From positions 1 to 13,410 of the forward strand of contig CALTTH010000116.1 in the NCBI GenBank assembly GCA_943908365.1: DNA of 13,410 nt. The letters are read 5' to 3'. The notes under the pieces were generated by a model. The model searched no databases and was not told the origin of the DNA. It saw nothing but the letters and a program-made list of their open reading frames with translations. The position numbers were made by a program, and so were the translations under genes. Every line of letters begins with the position of its first letter. The first letter of the stretch is position 1. Positions 7,199-13,410 of this stretch are shown here, in pieces. Source of the DNA: an uncultured Hyphomicrobiales bacterium (GTDB lineage Bacteria > Pseudomonadota > Alphaproteobacteria > Rhizobiales > Rhizobiaceae).

Positions 7199-8200
7199 AT
7201 GAAGACACTTCTGAAGAACCGCGAATGGTTGCTGGCTGGCATCATCGTTCTGCTTATCATCGGCTTCTCGCTACGGTCGCCGGGCTTTGAGCGCCCTGCC
7301 AATCTTGTGAACATCTTCAACGATACGTCGATCCTGATCATTCTGGCGCTGGGACAGATGACGGTCATTCTCACCAAGTCGATCGATCTCTCGGTAGCAG
7401 CCAATCTCGCCTTTACCGGAATGGCAGTGGCGATGACCAATGCCGCATTCCCAGGCGTGCCACTCCCCCTCCTCGTCGCAATGGCTGTTGGAATTGGTGC
7501 GCTGCTCGGTTCGATAAACGGTATTCTCGTATGGTGGCTTGGCCTTCCTTCAATCGTGGTGACACTCGGTACACTCACCATCTATCGCGGCATGGCCTTT
7601 GTTCTGTCGGGCGGCGCATGGGTCAACGCGCACCAGATGTCTGCGACATTTCTTAACGTGCCCCGCACTTCGATCCTCGGCATGCCGGTTCTGTCCTGGG
7701 TCGCGATCCTCGTCATCGTCGCTGCATGGATCATCCTGAAGCGAACCGCCTTTGGTCGCTCGGCCTATGCTTCCGGCGGCAACCCGAGTGCTGCGATCTA
7801 TGCCGGCATCGATGTCGGCCACACGCGCTTCCTTGCCTTCGTCCTCTCCGGCGCGCTTGCCGGACTTGCGAGCTATCTATGGGTGTCGCGCTATGCGGTT
7901 GCCTATGTGGATATCGCTCAAGGCTTCGAACTGGATAGTGTCGCGGCGAATGTGATCGGCGGCATATCGATTGCGGGAGGCATCGGCTCGGTGCTCGGCG
8001 CCGTGCTTGGCGCGCTCTTCCTCGGCGTCATCAAGAACGCGCTTCCGGTGATCGGGATCTCTCCATTCGCGCAGATGGCGATCTCCGGCATCGTCATCGT
8101 ATTGGCCGTCGTCTTCAACGCGCGCGCAGAAGCGCGCAAAGGGCGCATCATCCTGCGTGACAGAGCCGCTACAGAAGAGAGCAAGGAGGCTGCGGCATGA
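7199..8200 (+). CDS. rhaP: Rhamnose ABC transporter permease RhaP
   Basis: An inner-membrane permease of 333 residues, BPD_transp_2 / CUT2 type like RbsC. The chain is hydrophobic through most of its length with about eight to ten membrane segments, the first near residues 12-25. A conserved cytoplasmic loop carrying GGNPSAA and the following GI-DVGHTR is where the ATPase is expected to dock. Two ATGs are close together, 7193 and 7199; I chose 7199 because GAGAGG (7185-7190) is eight bases before it but only two before 7193. The ribosome site overlaps the rhaT stop, so translation is likely coupled. It forms a heterodimeric channel with RhaQ, its downstream paralogue. The stop overlaps rhaQ as ATGA. 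Confidence 0.92.
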   Translation: MKTLLKNREWLLAGIIVLLIIGFSLRSPGFERPANLVNIFNDTSILIILALGQMTVILTKSIDLSVAANLAFTGMAVAMTNAAFPGVPLPLLVAMAVGIGALLGSINGILVWWLGLPSIVVTLGTLTIYRGMAFVLSGGAWVNAHQMSATFLNVPRTSILGMPVLSWVAILVIVAAWIILKRTAFGRSAYASGGNPSAAIYAGIDVGHTRFLAFVLSGALAGLASYLWVSRYAVAYVDIAQGFELDSVAANVIGGISIAGGIGSVLGAVLGALFLGVIKNALPVIGISPFAQMAISGIVIVLAVVFNARAEARKGRIILRDRAATEESKEAAA

Positions 8201-9207
8201 GCATGGATCAATCTCAACCGCAGGCGTCACCTCGCATCATTCCGGACAAGCTCGGCACGCCGTTCCGCCGCATTATGGCAAGCTGGGAAGTTCTGCTGCT
8301 TGGCGTCGCAATCCTGATCTTCATCGCCAACTCGCTGGCCTCACCCTACTTTCTCGACGCCTGGAACCTCTCCGACGCCACCTTCAACTTCACCGAAAAG
8401 GCGATGATCGCCTTTGCCATGGCGCTTCTGATCATCGCCGGTGAGATCGACCTTTCGGTCGCAGCCGTCATCGCACTCGCCTCGACCGCCATGGGTTACG
8501 CGGTGCAGATGGGTGTGGGGACGCCCGGACTTGTGGCGATCGGTATAAGCGTCGGCCTTGCCTGCGGCGCTTTCAATGGGTTTCTTGTCGCAGGGCTGAA
8601 GCTCCCGTCCATTGTTGTCACCATCGGCACGATGAGTCTTTTTCGCGGTATTTCCTACATGGTGCTGGGTGACCAGGCCTATGGCAAATATCCAGCGGAT
8701 TTTGCCTATTTCGGCCAGGGCTATGTCTTCGGGGTGATCTCCCTCGAATTCGTTCTCTTCGTGTCGATGGCGACCATCTTCGCGATCCTGCTGCATGCGA
8801 CGAATTTCGGGCGACACGTCTATGTCATCGGCAACAACCCATTTGCCGCCCGTTTTTCCGGCGTGCCCGTGGAGCGCGTGAAGTTCATCCTGTTCCTCCT
8901 CACGGGCCTCATGAGCGGCATCGCCGCCGTCTGCCTCACCTCGCGGCTCGGCTCCACGCGCCCTTCGATTGCTCAAGGCTGGGAGCTGGAAGTCGTGACC
9001 ATGGTCGTTCTCGGCGGTGTGTCGATCCAGGGCGGCTCTGGCACGATCGGCGGCGTGGTGATTGCCGCTTTCGTCATGGGGCTCGTCACTTTCGGTCTTG
9101 GGCTTCTCAACGTCCCGGGCATCGTCATGTCGATCTTTGTCGGCCTTCTGCTGATCATCACCATTGCCATTCCAATCGTCGTGCGCCGCCTGAAAGCGAT
9201 GAGGTAA
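8197..9207 (+). CDS. rhaQ: Rhamnose ABC transporter permease RhaQ
   Basis: The second permease, 336 residues, same BPD_transp_2 family as RhaP and clearly its paralogue. A polar N-terminal segment of about 28 residues precedes the first membrane span (about 30-46). The GNNPFAARFSGVPVERVKF stretch is the counterpart of the RhaP docking loop, and the VTMVVLGGVSIQGGSG segment is typical of the family. The start at 8197 is supported by AAGGAGG (8183-8189) seven bases upstream inside rhaP; a second ATG at 8203 is less well spaced. The ATGA overlap with rhaP implies translational coupling and near-equal amounts of the two permeases, as needed for a heterodimer. Only three bases separate it from rhaU. 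Confidence 0.92.
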   Translation: MSMDQSQPQASPRIIPDKLGTPFRRIMASWEVLLLGVAILIFIANSLASPYFLDAWNLSDATFNFTEKAMIAFAMALLIIAGEIDLSVAAVIALASTAMGYAVQMGVGTPGLVAIGISVGLACGAFNGFLVAGLKLPSIVVTIGTMSLFRGISYMVLGDQAYGKYPADFAYFGQGYVFGVISLEFVLFVSMATIFAILLHATNFGRHVYVIGNNPFAARFSGVPVERVKFILFLLTGLMSGIAAVCLTSRLGSTRPSIAQGWELEVVTMVVLGGVSIQGGSGTIGGVVIAAFVMGLVTFGLGLLNVPGIVMSIFVGLLLIITIAIPIVVRRLKAMR

Positions 9208-9210
9208 GTC

Positions 9211-9534
9211 ATGCCAGAGCTTGAAAAACACGCGTTCAAGATGAAGCTCTTTGCGGGCAAGCAGGCGGAATACAAGAAGCGCCACGACGAGATTTGGCCG
9301 GAGCTCGTCGACTTGCTGCATGAGGCCGGTGTGACCGACTACTCGATCCACCTCGATCCTGAGACCAACACGCTCTTCGGCGTCCTCACGCGTCCGAAAA
9401 ACCATGGCATGGCGGCGCTGCCCGATCATCCCGTGATGAAGAAATGGTGGGCGCATATGGCCGATATCATGGAGAGCAACCCGGATCATTCCCCCGTGGC
9501 AACCGATCTCATCACCGTCTTCCATCTCCCATGA
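9211..9534 (+). CDS. rhaU: L-rhamnose mutarotase RhaU
   Basis: A 107-residue cytoplasmic enzyme that interconverts the alpha and beta anomers of L-rhamnopyranose, so that the anomer delivered by the importer suits the isomerase. It matches E. coli RhaM (YiiL; 104 residues) along its full length: the YKKRHDEIWPEL block (21-32) contains the equivalents of catalytic Tyr18 and His22 (Tyr21 and His25 here), then SIHLD, the KKWWAHMADIM block, and the NPDHSPV and VFHLP tail. The R. leguminosarum homologue RhaU was shown to be a mutarotase needed for good growth on rhamnose. GAGG (9201-9204) six bases upstream supports the start. The stop overlaps rhaK as ATGA. Confidence 0.95.
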   Translation: MPELEKHAFKMKLFAGKQAEYKKRHDEIWPELVDLLHEAGVTDYSIHLDPETNTLFGVLTRPKNHGMAALPDHPVMKKWWAHMADIMESNPDHSPVATDLITVFHLP

Positions 9535-10898
9535 GCAAACCCATCCGGACCGTTGCCGTCATCGATATCGGCAAGACACATGCCAAACTGATCGTCGTCG
9601 ATGCTGAGAGCGGCAAGGAATTGGCGTCACGCAAGATTGCCAACAGGGTCATAACCGGCCCACCCTATCCGCATTATGATACGGATGCCCTGTGGCGGTT
9701 CATTCAGGAAGGGCTTGCCGAGCTCAACAATGGGCCGGGCTATCAGGCAATTTCGATCACCACACATGGCGCAAGTGCAGCGCTCCTGAATACGGCGGGC
9801 GAGTTGGCAATGCCCGTTCTCGATTACGAGGTCCCATTCCCGGATCAGATCGTCGAAGCCTACGAGGCTATCCGCCCGGAGTTTGCAGAGACTTTTTCGC
9901 CACGCCTGACGGGTGGACTTAATCTCGGTGCGCAACTCCATTATCAGCGTGCGTGCTTTCCCGAGGCGTTCGCCTCCGTCTCGACCATCCTGACCTACCC
10001 GCAATATTGGGCGCACCGCTTAACCGGTATCGCTGCGAATGAGGCCACCTCTCTCGGCTGCCACACGGATCTGTGGCGTCCCTTTGAAGGCGACTATTCA
10101 AGCCTGGTCGCGCGTCTCGGTATTGCCGATCTCATGGCGCCCATACGCTCTGCCTTCGACATTCTTGGAGAAACGACGCCGACTATCACTCGGCAACTCG
10201 GCCTCGCTGCACCCGTTCCTGTCTATTGCGGGATCCATGATTCCAATGCGTCGTTGCTCCCGCACCTCGTCGGCTTTGGCCTTCCTTGCACGGTCGTATC
10301 GACCGGCACGTGGGTCGTGTGCTTTGCCGCAGGCGGACAGGCGGAGGATCTTGATGAGAAGCGTGACACGCTGGTCAATGTCGATGCATTCGGCAAACCC
10401 GTACCTTCTGCCCGGTACATGGGTGGCCGGGAATGGGAACTGGTCACCAGGACTTTAGGGCCAGTCACCTCGGAGTCAGAGTGGGCCTCGGTAGACGACG
10501 TGATAGCCCAAAGCCAGATGCTGCTGCCGAGTGTCGTCAGCGGCACCGGCCCGTTTCCCAACGCGACGGGCGGCTGGCGCAACGAGCCGCAAACGGATGA
10601 AGGCCGGCGCGCGGCGGCCAGCCTCTACCAGGCCTTGATGACCATGACCTGCCTCGACCTGATCGGATCACGCGGACCAATCGTGGTGGAAGGCCCCTTC
10701 GCTGCAAACAGAGTCTTCCGGGCAGCGCTCTCCACCCTGTCCGGCCGAGACGTGTATGCCTCCGCCTCTCACACAGGCACATCGCTTGGCGCCAGCTTTC
10801 TCACCGGCGCGAAATCGAATGTTCCTGTCGAACTGGTGACCGAGAAGATCACGGATCTGGGCACCTATGCCAAAAGGTGGCGGGACACGGCGGAGTGA
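9531..10898 (+). CDS. rhaK: FGGY-family rhamnose/rhamnulose kinase RhaK
   Basis: A 455-residue sugar kinase of the FGGY family in the actin-like ATPase fold, phosphorylating the sugar at C1 before RhaD cleavage. The N-terminal phosphate loop is VAVIDIGKTHAK (8-19); THGASAALL follows at 78-86; the catalytic aspartate is Asp237 in GIHDSNAS; phosphate-2 motif VSTGTW is at 256-261; the adenosine region has VVEGPFAANR (385-394). I start at the ATG at 9531, which overlaps the rhaU stop as ATGA; the frame is open upstream to an ATG at 9444, but that lies inside rhaU and the FGGY fold begins right after 9531. In R. leguminosarum the equivalent kinase is required for rhamnose uptake as well as for phosphorylation, which suits its place in the transporter operon. 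Last gene of the operon; it converges on the amidohydrolase gene 30 bp away. Confidence 0.93.
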   Translation: MSKPIRTVAVIDIGKTHAKLIVVDAESGKELASRKIANRVITGPPYPHYDTDALWRFIQEGLAELNNGPGYQAISITTHGASAALLNTAGELAMPVLDYEVPFPDQIVEAYEAIRPEFAETFSPRLTGGLNLGAQLHYQRACFPEAFASVSTILTYPQYWAHRLTGIAANEATSLGCHTDLWRPFEGDYSSLVARLGIADLMAPIRSAFDILGETTPTITRQLGLAAPVPVYCGIHDSNASLLPHLVGFGLPCTVVSTGTWVVCFAAGGQAEDLDEKRDTLVNVDAFGKPVPSARYMGGREWELVTRTLGPVTSESEWASVDDVIAQSQMLLPSVVSGTGPFPNATGGWRNEPQTDEGRRAAASLYQALMTMTCLDLIGSRGPIVVEGPFAANRVFRAALSTLSGRDVYASASHTGTSLGASFLTGAKSNVPVELVTEKITDLGTYAKRWRDTAE

Positions 10899-10928
10899 AA
10901 CCCAACACACCCTGCCCCTCTTCCAGCT

Positions 10929-12155
10929 TCAGCTCTGCTTGACGAATTCACCGCCCTTGATGATGTACGGCATGTGCTTGCCCTGCCCCGTCAAGACCGA
11001 GAGATCCTCGAGAGGATTGCCGTCCACGACGATCAGATCGGCATAAGCGCCCGGGGCCACGGTTCCCAGTTTGCCTTCAAAGCCAAATGCCTTGGCCGCA
11101 TCCAGCGTTGCGGAACGGATCACATCTGCGGCCGGGAGATGCTGCCCGCGAAGAACGAATTCCTCCGACTGGTGCTCATGCATCTCACCCAGCAAGTCCG
11201 TACCATAGACCATGGTCACGCCCGCCTCGTGGAGCACTTTCAGCGCCTCGAAACCGGCGCTGCGCACATCCTCGATCTTGGCGACAGAGACCGGCGGCAG
11301 GCCGAGCGAAGCGCCGTCCTTTGCCAGGCGATCATAGACGATGTTGGTCGGCACGACGAAGGCACCGCGTTCCTTGGCAAGCTTTGCGGTTTCCGTCGTG
11401 ATCAGGTTGCCATGCTCGATCGACTTGACGCCGCACTCGATCGCGCGGCGGATGGCGGCATCGGTATAAAGATGCGCGGCCACATAGGTCTGCGCATTTT
11501 CCGCTTCTTCGACGGCTGCGAGCACCTCTTCTTTCGAAAAGCCGAGGTTGGCGATCGGATCGGTTGGCGACGATACACCACCATTGGCCATGAGCTTGAT
11601 GAACTGCGCGCCACCCTTGACCTCCTCACGACATGCCTGGCGAACGGCGTCGACGCCATCACAAATTCGACCGAGCGCACCCAGTTGATCGGGATAATGC
11701 TCGACGGAACGGCGGTTAAACCGGCCACGGTAATCGGTATGGCCGCCGGTCTGCGACAGCGCCTTGCCACAGATGATCAGCCGCGGGCCGATAATCGTCC
11801 CTTCCTGAAGCGCTTCGACCAAACCGTGATCGGCACCGCCGAGGTCACGGACCGTGGTGAAGCCGCGCATCAGCATCGCCTTCATGATGTTGCCTGAGCG
11901 CAGCGCCACAAGAGAGCTGGGCAGATCGGCATTGGCCCCGAGATCGAGCTTGGTGGCGATGACATGCACATGCCCATCAATCAGTCCTGGCATCAGGATC
12001 TTGCCATCCAGATCGACCACCCGGTCGGCAGTCTCCGAGATCGACTTGCCCACTTCGACGATCAGATCGTCACGGATGAGCACGTCCGTTGGAGCGGTCG
12101 GTTCGCCCTGCGATCCATCAACGATGCGGGCGTTTTTGAGAAGAATTGAACTCAT
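10929..12155 (-). CDS. Metal-dependent amidohydrolase, substrate unknown
   Basis: A 408-residue hydrolase of the amidohydrolase superfamily, closest to the imidazolonepropionase-like group (COG1228, cd01299), whose studied members include Xaa-Arg/Lys and Xaa-Pro dipeptidases. It probably acts on an amide, peptide or cyclic amide bond. The metal site is complete: HVH (His62, His64), a GGH histidine (139), a likely carbamylated lysine in FIKLMANGG (Lys187), His228 in AAHLYTD, His248 in IEHGN and Asp320 in YGTD. No signal peptide or membrane segment, so cytoplasmic. The frame also opens with a GTG at 12164; I prefer the ATG at 12155 because a GAAAG site lies eight bases before it. It follows the GAF gene by 44 bp and the MFS gene on the same strand, suggesting the transporter brings in its substrate. 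Family sure, substrate not; no evidence for a rhamnose role. Confidence 0.85.
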   Translation of the reverse strand: MSSILLKNARIVDGSQGEPTAPTDVLIRDDLIVEVGKSISETADRVVDLDGKILMPGLIDGHVHVIATKLDLGANADLPSSLVALRSGNIMKAMLMRGFTTVRDLGGADHGLVEALQEGTIIGPRLIICGKALSQTGGHTDYRGRFNRRSVEHYPDQLGALGRICDGVDAVRQACREEVKGGAQFIKLMANGGVSSPTDPIANLGFSKEEVLAAVEEAENAQTYVAAHLYTDAAIRRAIECGVKSIEHGNLITTETAKLAKERGAFVVPTNIVYDRLAKDGASLGLPPVSVAKIEDVRSAGFEALKVLHEAGVTMVYGTDLLGEMHEHQSEEFVLRGQHLPAADVIRSATLDAAKAFGFEGKLGTVAPGAYADLIVVDGNPLEDLSVLTGQGKHMPYIIKGGEFVKQS

Positions 12156-12184
12156 GGCATTCACTTTCAGTCGATGTTTCTAAA

Positions 12185-12194
12185 GGCGTACGCC
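12185..12194. repeat. 10-bp perfect palindrome in the GAF-amidohydrolase gap
   Basis: GGCGTACGCC lies just after the GAF gene stop. It could be a small regulator site or chance; no second copy was noticed in the window. Confidence 0.25.
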
Positions 12195-12199
12195 AAGAT

Positions 12200-12676
12200 T
12201 CAACTTTGTTTGGCGGCAAGCAGGAAGTAAGGCACCAACCACGGTGCCAAAGCCTCGGCGCGGTCGAGATGGCGTTCGTCATAAACACCGGCGCGATGGG
12301 TGAGATTGATCGTTCCGATGCAGACTCCGTCGAAGACGACGGGCACATTAATCTGCGTGCCGCCACCAAGACTTGCGATGAGCTCATGATCGAAGAAGGC
12401 CCATTTGATGCCGTCCATATCCTTGGCGAGAAAGCTTTTATGTTGACCAATGACATGGCGGCCCCAGGGCGTGTCGGTCATAGGCTTGCGGCCGGACACC
12501 GGGTAATGCTCGGGGTCTGAGGAGTAGATGCGAACGACCTCACCCCCATCGACCGCCAACAGGGTAAAGAGGACGTGCCCGATTTCGCGCTGAAACAGCT
12601 CATCGAGAGCCTGGAAGAAGGGTGCCGGCTGATCGGGCTGCTTCATCGCTTCGTAAAGGCTGATCTCATTGTGCAT
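12200..12676 (-). CDS. Small stand-alone GAF-domain protein
   Basis: A 158-residue protein that is essentially one GAF domain, residues about 15-155, with no output domain (no helix-turn-helix, kinase or cyclase) attached. Recognisable parts are the first strand and YSSDPEHYPVSG (51-62), the WGRHVIGQ helix region (71-78), the KSFLAKD turn, and the core strands VPVVFDGVCIGTINL (111-125) followed by a helix DERHLDRAEAL. GAF domains bind small molecules or mediate protein contact; the ligand here cannot be read from sequence. The start ATG (12674-12676) has AAGGA seven bases upstream. It sits between the MFS gene (60-bp gap) and the amidohydrolase gene (44 bp), all on one strand, so it may sense the imported compound or its product. 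Function unknown. Confidence 0.8.
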   Translation of the reverse strand: MHNEISLYEAMKQPDQPAPFFQALDELFQREIGHVLFTLLAVDGGEVVRIYSSDPEHYPVSGRKPMTDTPWGRHVIGQHKSFLAKDMDGIKWAFFDHELIASLGGGTQINVPVVFDGVCIGTINLTHRAGVYDERHLDRAEALAPWLVPYFLLAAKQS

Positions 12677-12698
12677 GTGTCGATCCTTTTTGCTGATG

Positions 12699-12722
12699 AG
12701 GGAGCAGCAGTTGCCGCTCCCT
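12699..12722 (-). other. Stem-loop between MFS and GAF genes
   Basis: AGGGAGC (12699-12705) and GCTCCCT (12716-12722) are perfect inverted repeats; two more pairs form inside after one mismatch, leaving a four-base loop. No T-run follows on the minus strand, so it is more likely an intra-operon processing or stability element than a terminator. Confidence 0.45.
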
Positions 12723-12736
12723 GATGGGCCTGGATG

Positions 12737-13410
12737 TCAGCGCGCGGCAAACTCTTCCGCCTCAATTTCCTCAAGCGACCGGTTCTTTGTCGGAATGCCG
12801 AGGAAGAGAACGGACGCGGCGCCGATGAACAGGATGACGGTCGTCATGCCGAACACGCCAGCGAAACCGCCGATCGGATAGACAGCACCCACGAGGATCG
12901 GTGCGGCAATCCCGCCGATGCGGCCAATTGCCGAGGCCGTACCGACGCCGGTCGCACGGATGCGTGTCGGGAAAACCTCCGGCGTATAGGCGTATTCTCC
13001 GGCTGCAACGCCATTGATGAAGAAGGAGAGCGTCATGGCAAGCGCGATAACCTGCGTGTCACCGGTGGCAAAGGCAAGCGAGAGTGCCGAAACAGCGGCC
13101 AGTGCCATATAGAGCACGATGGTATAGGGACGGCCAATCTTCTCGCAGAACCAGGCAGCTGTGAAGTAACCCGGGATTTGCGCCGCATAGATCAGGATCG
13201 AGAAAGAGAAGCTTTTCGTCATGGTCATGCCGCGCTCGACGAGCAGGCTCGGGATCCATGTCATGAAGGCGTAAATACTAAAGGTCACCGACACCCATAG
13301 GAGCCAGGTCATGATGGTGATGCGCAGGAAGCGCGGCGACAGCAGCGTTTTAAAATTTGCCATCAGCGAGGTATTCGGCGTTGCAGAGACCTGCGCAGTC
13401 GGTTCCGGCG
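12737..13410 (-). CDS. Major-facilitator transporter, C-terminal half (5' end outside window)
   Basis: The open frame runs off the right edge; 223 residues up to the TGA are present, about half of a 430-460-residue permease. The window begins in the polar central loop (around PEPTAQVSATPNTS), so an ATG at 13363 is internal and not the true start. Membrane segments 7-12 follow: one near the FLRITIMTWLLW stretch, and later ones through the GVAAGEYAYTPEVFPTRIRATG block, the hallmark PE-x-PT-x-R-x-G of the sugar-porter and aromatic-acid/metabolite:H+ symporter groups, then a GRIGGI helix. The tail ENRS-like sequence (TKNRSLEEIEAEE) is also typical of these groups. It likely imports an organic acid, sugar derivative or amide used by the downstream amidohydrolase; substrate unknown. 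The end is separated from the GAF gene by 60 bp with a stem-loop. Confidence 0.85.
   Translation of the reverse strand, partial: PEPTAQVSATPNTSLMANFKTLLSPRFLRITIMTWLLWVSVTFSIYAFMTWIPSLLVERGMTMTKSFSFSILIYAAQIPGYFTAAWFCEKIGRPYTIVLYMALAAVSALSLAFATGDTQVIALAMTLSFFINGVAAGEYAYTPEVFPTRIRATGVGTASAIGRIGGIAAPILVGAVYPIGGFAGVFGMTTVILFIGAASVLFLGIPTKNRSLEEIEAEEFAAR

Noticed and set aside
6829..7581. 250-codon minus-strand open frame over the rhaT-rhaP junction
   Set aside because: It crosses two well-conserved genes and its product is low-complexity and arginine/serine-rich, as expected of an antisense shadow.
8341..9525. 394-codon minus-strand open frame across rhaQ and rhaU
   Set aside because: The translation is extremely rich in His, Asp, Glu and Arg, typical of a shadow opposite membrane-protein codons, and both plus-strand genes are well-supported families.
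9444..9530. 29-codon N-terminal extension of RhaK
   Set aside because: It would overlap rhaU by 91 bases; the ATGA-overlapping ATG at 9531 directly precedes the conserved kinase start.
10899..10928. Terminator between the convergent rhaK and amidohydrolase genes
   Set aside because: Only 30 bases, with no inverted repeat of useful length or T-run; termination must occur elsewhere or inefficiently.
10974..11897. 307-codon plus-strand open frame opposite the amidohydrolase
   Set aside because: No start signal or family resemblance; the opposite strand encodes a complete amidohydrolase metal site.

Overview
The window looks like chromosomal or large-replicon DNA of a Rhizobiales alphaproteobacterium (Rhizobium/Agrobacterium-like). 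The grounds are the moderately high G+C coding style, the AGGAGG-type ribosome sites, and a gene order matching the L-rhamnose locus described in Rhizobium leguminosarum (rhaDI divergent from rhaRSTPQUK). It is densely coding: the longest gene-free stretch is about 200 bp, and I see no RNA genes, CRISPR arrays, insertion sequences or phage genes.

Region 1 (1-3366, minus strand) carries the catabolic enzymes. rhaD, a fused L-rhamnulose-1-phosphate aldolase / L-lactaldehyde dehydrogenase, is followed by rhaI, an L-rhamnose isomerase cut by the left edge of the window. Region 2 (3367-3565) is the divergent control region. It has 10-bp-spaced direct repeats on both sides and a 9-bp inverted repeat, as expected of an operator for the DeoR-family repressor encoded next to it. 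Region 3 (3566-10898, plus strand) is a compact operon: rhaR (repressor), rhaS (periplasmic binding protein), rhaT (double ATPase), rhaP and rhaQ (two permeases), rhaU (rhamnose mutarotase) and rhaK (FGGY kinase). Most junctions are very short or overlap as ATGA. The exception is the 195-bp rhaS-rhaT gap, which holds a perfect 12-bp stem-loop and a possible relic of another gene.

Together these genes make a complete phosphorylative L-rhamnose pathway: uptake by RhaSTPQ, anomer conversion by RhaU, isomerisation to L-rhamnulose by RhaI, phosphorylation by RhaK, then cleavage by RhaD to dihydroxyacetone phosphate and L-lactaldehyde, with the aldehyde oxidised to L-lactate by the second half of RhaD.

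Region 4 (10929-13410, minus strand, convergent with rhaK) is a separate three-gene group: a major-facilitator transporter (cut by the right edge), a small stand-alone GAF-domain protein and a metal-dependent amidohydrolase. It has no visible link to rhamnose. Its substrate cannot be read from the sequence, and it is the least characterised part of the window.

Nothing here is clearly a new kind of system. The best leads are the operator architecture, the possible gene relics in the rhaD-rhaI and rhaS-rhaT gaps, and the GAF-amidohydrolase-transporter cassette.
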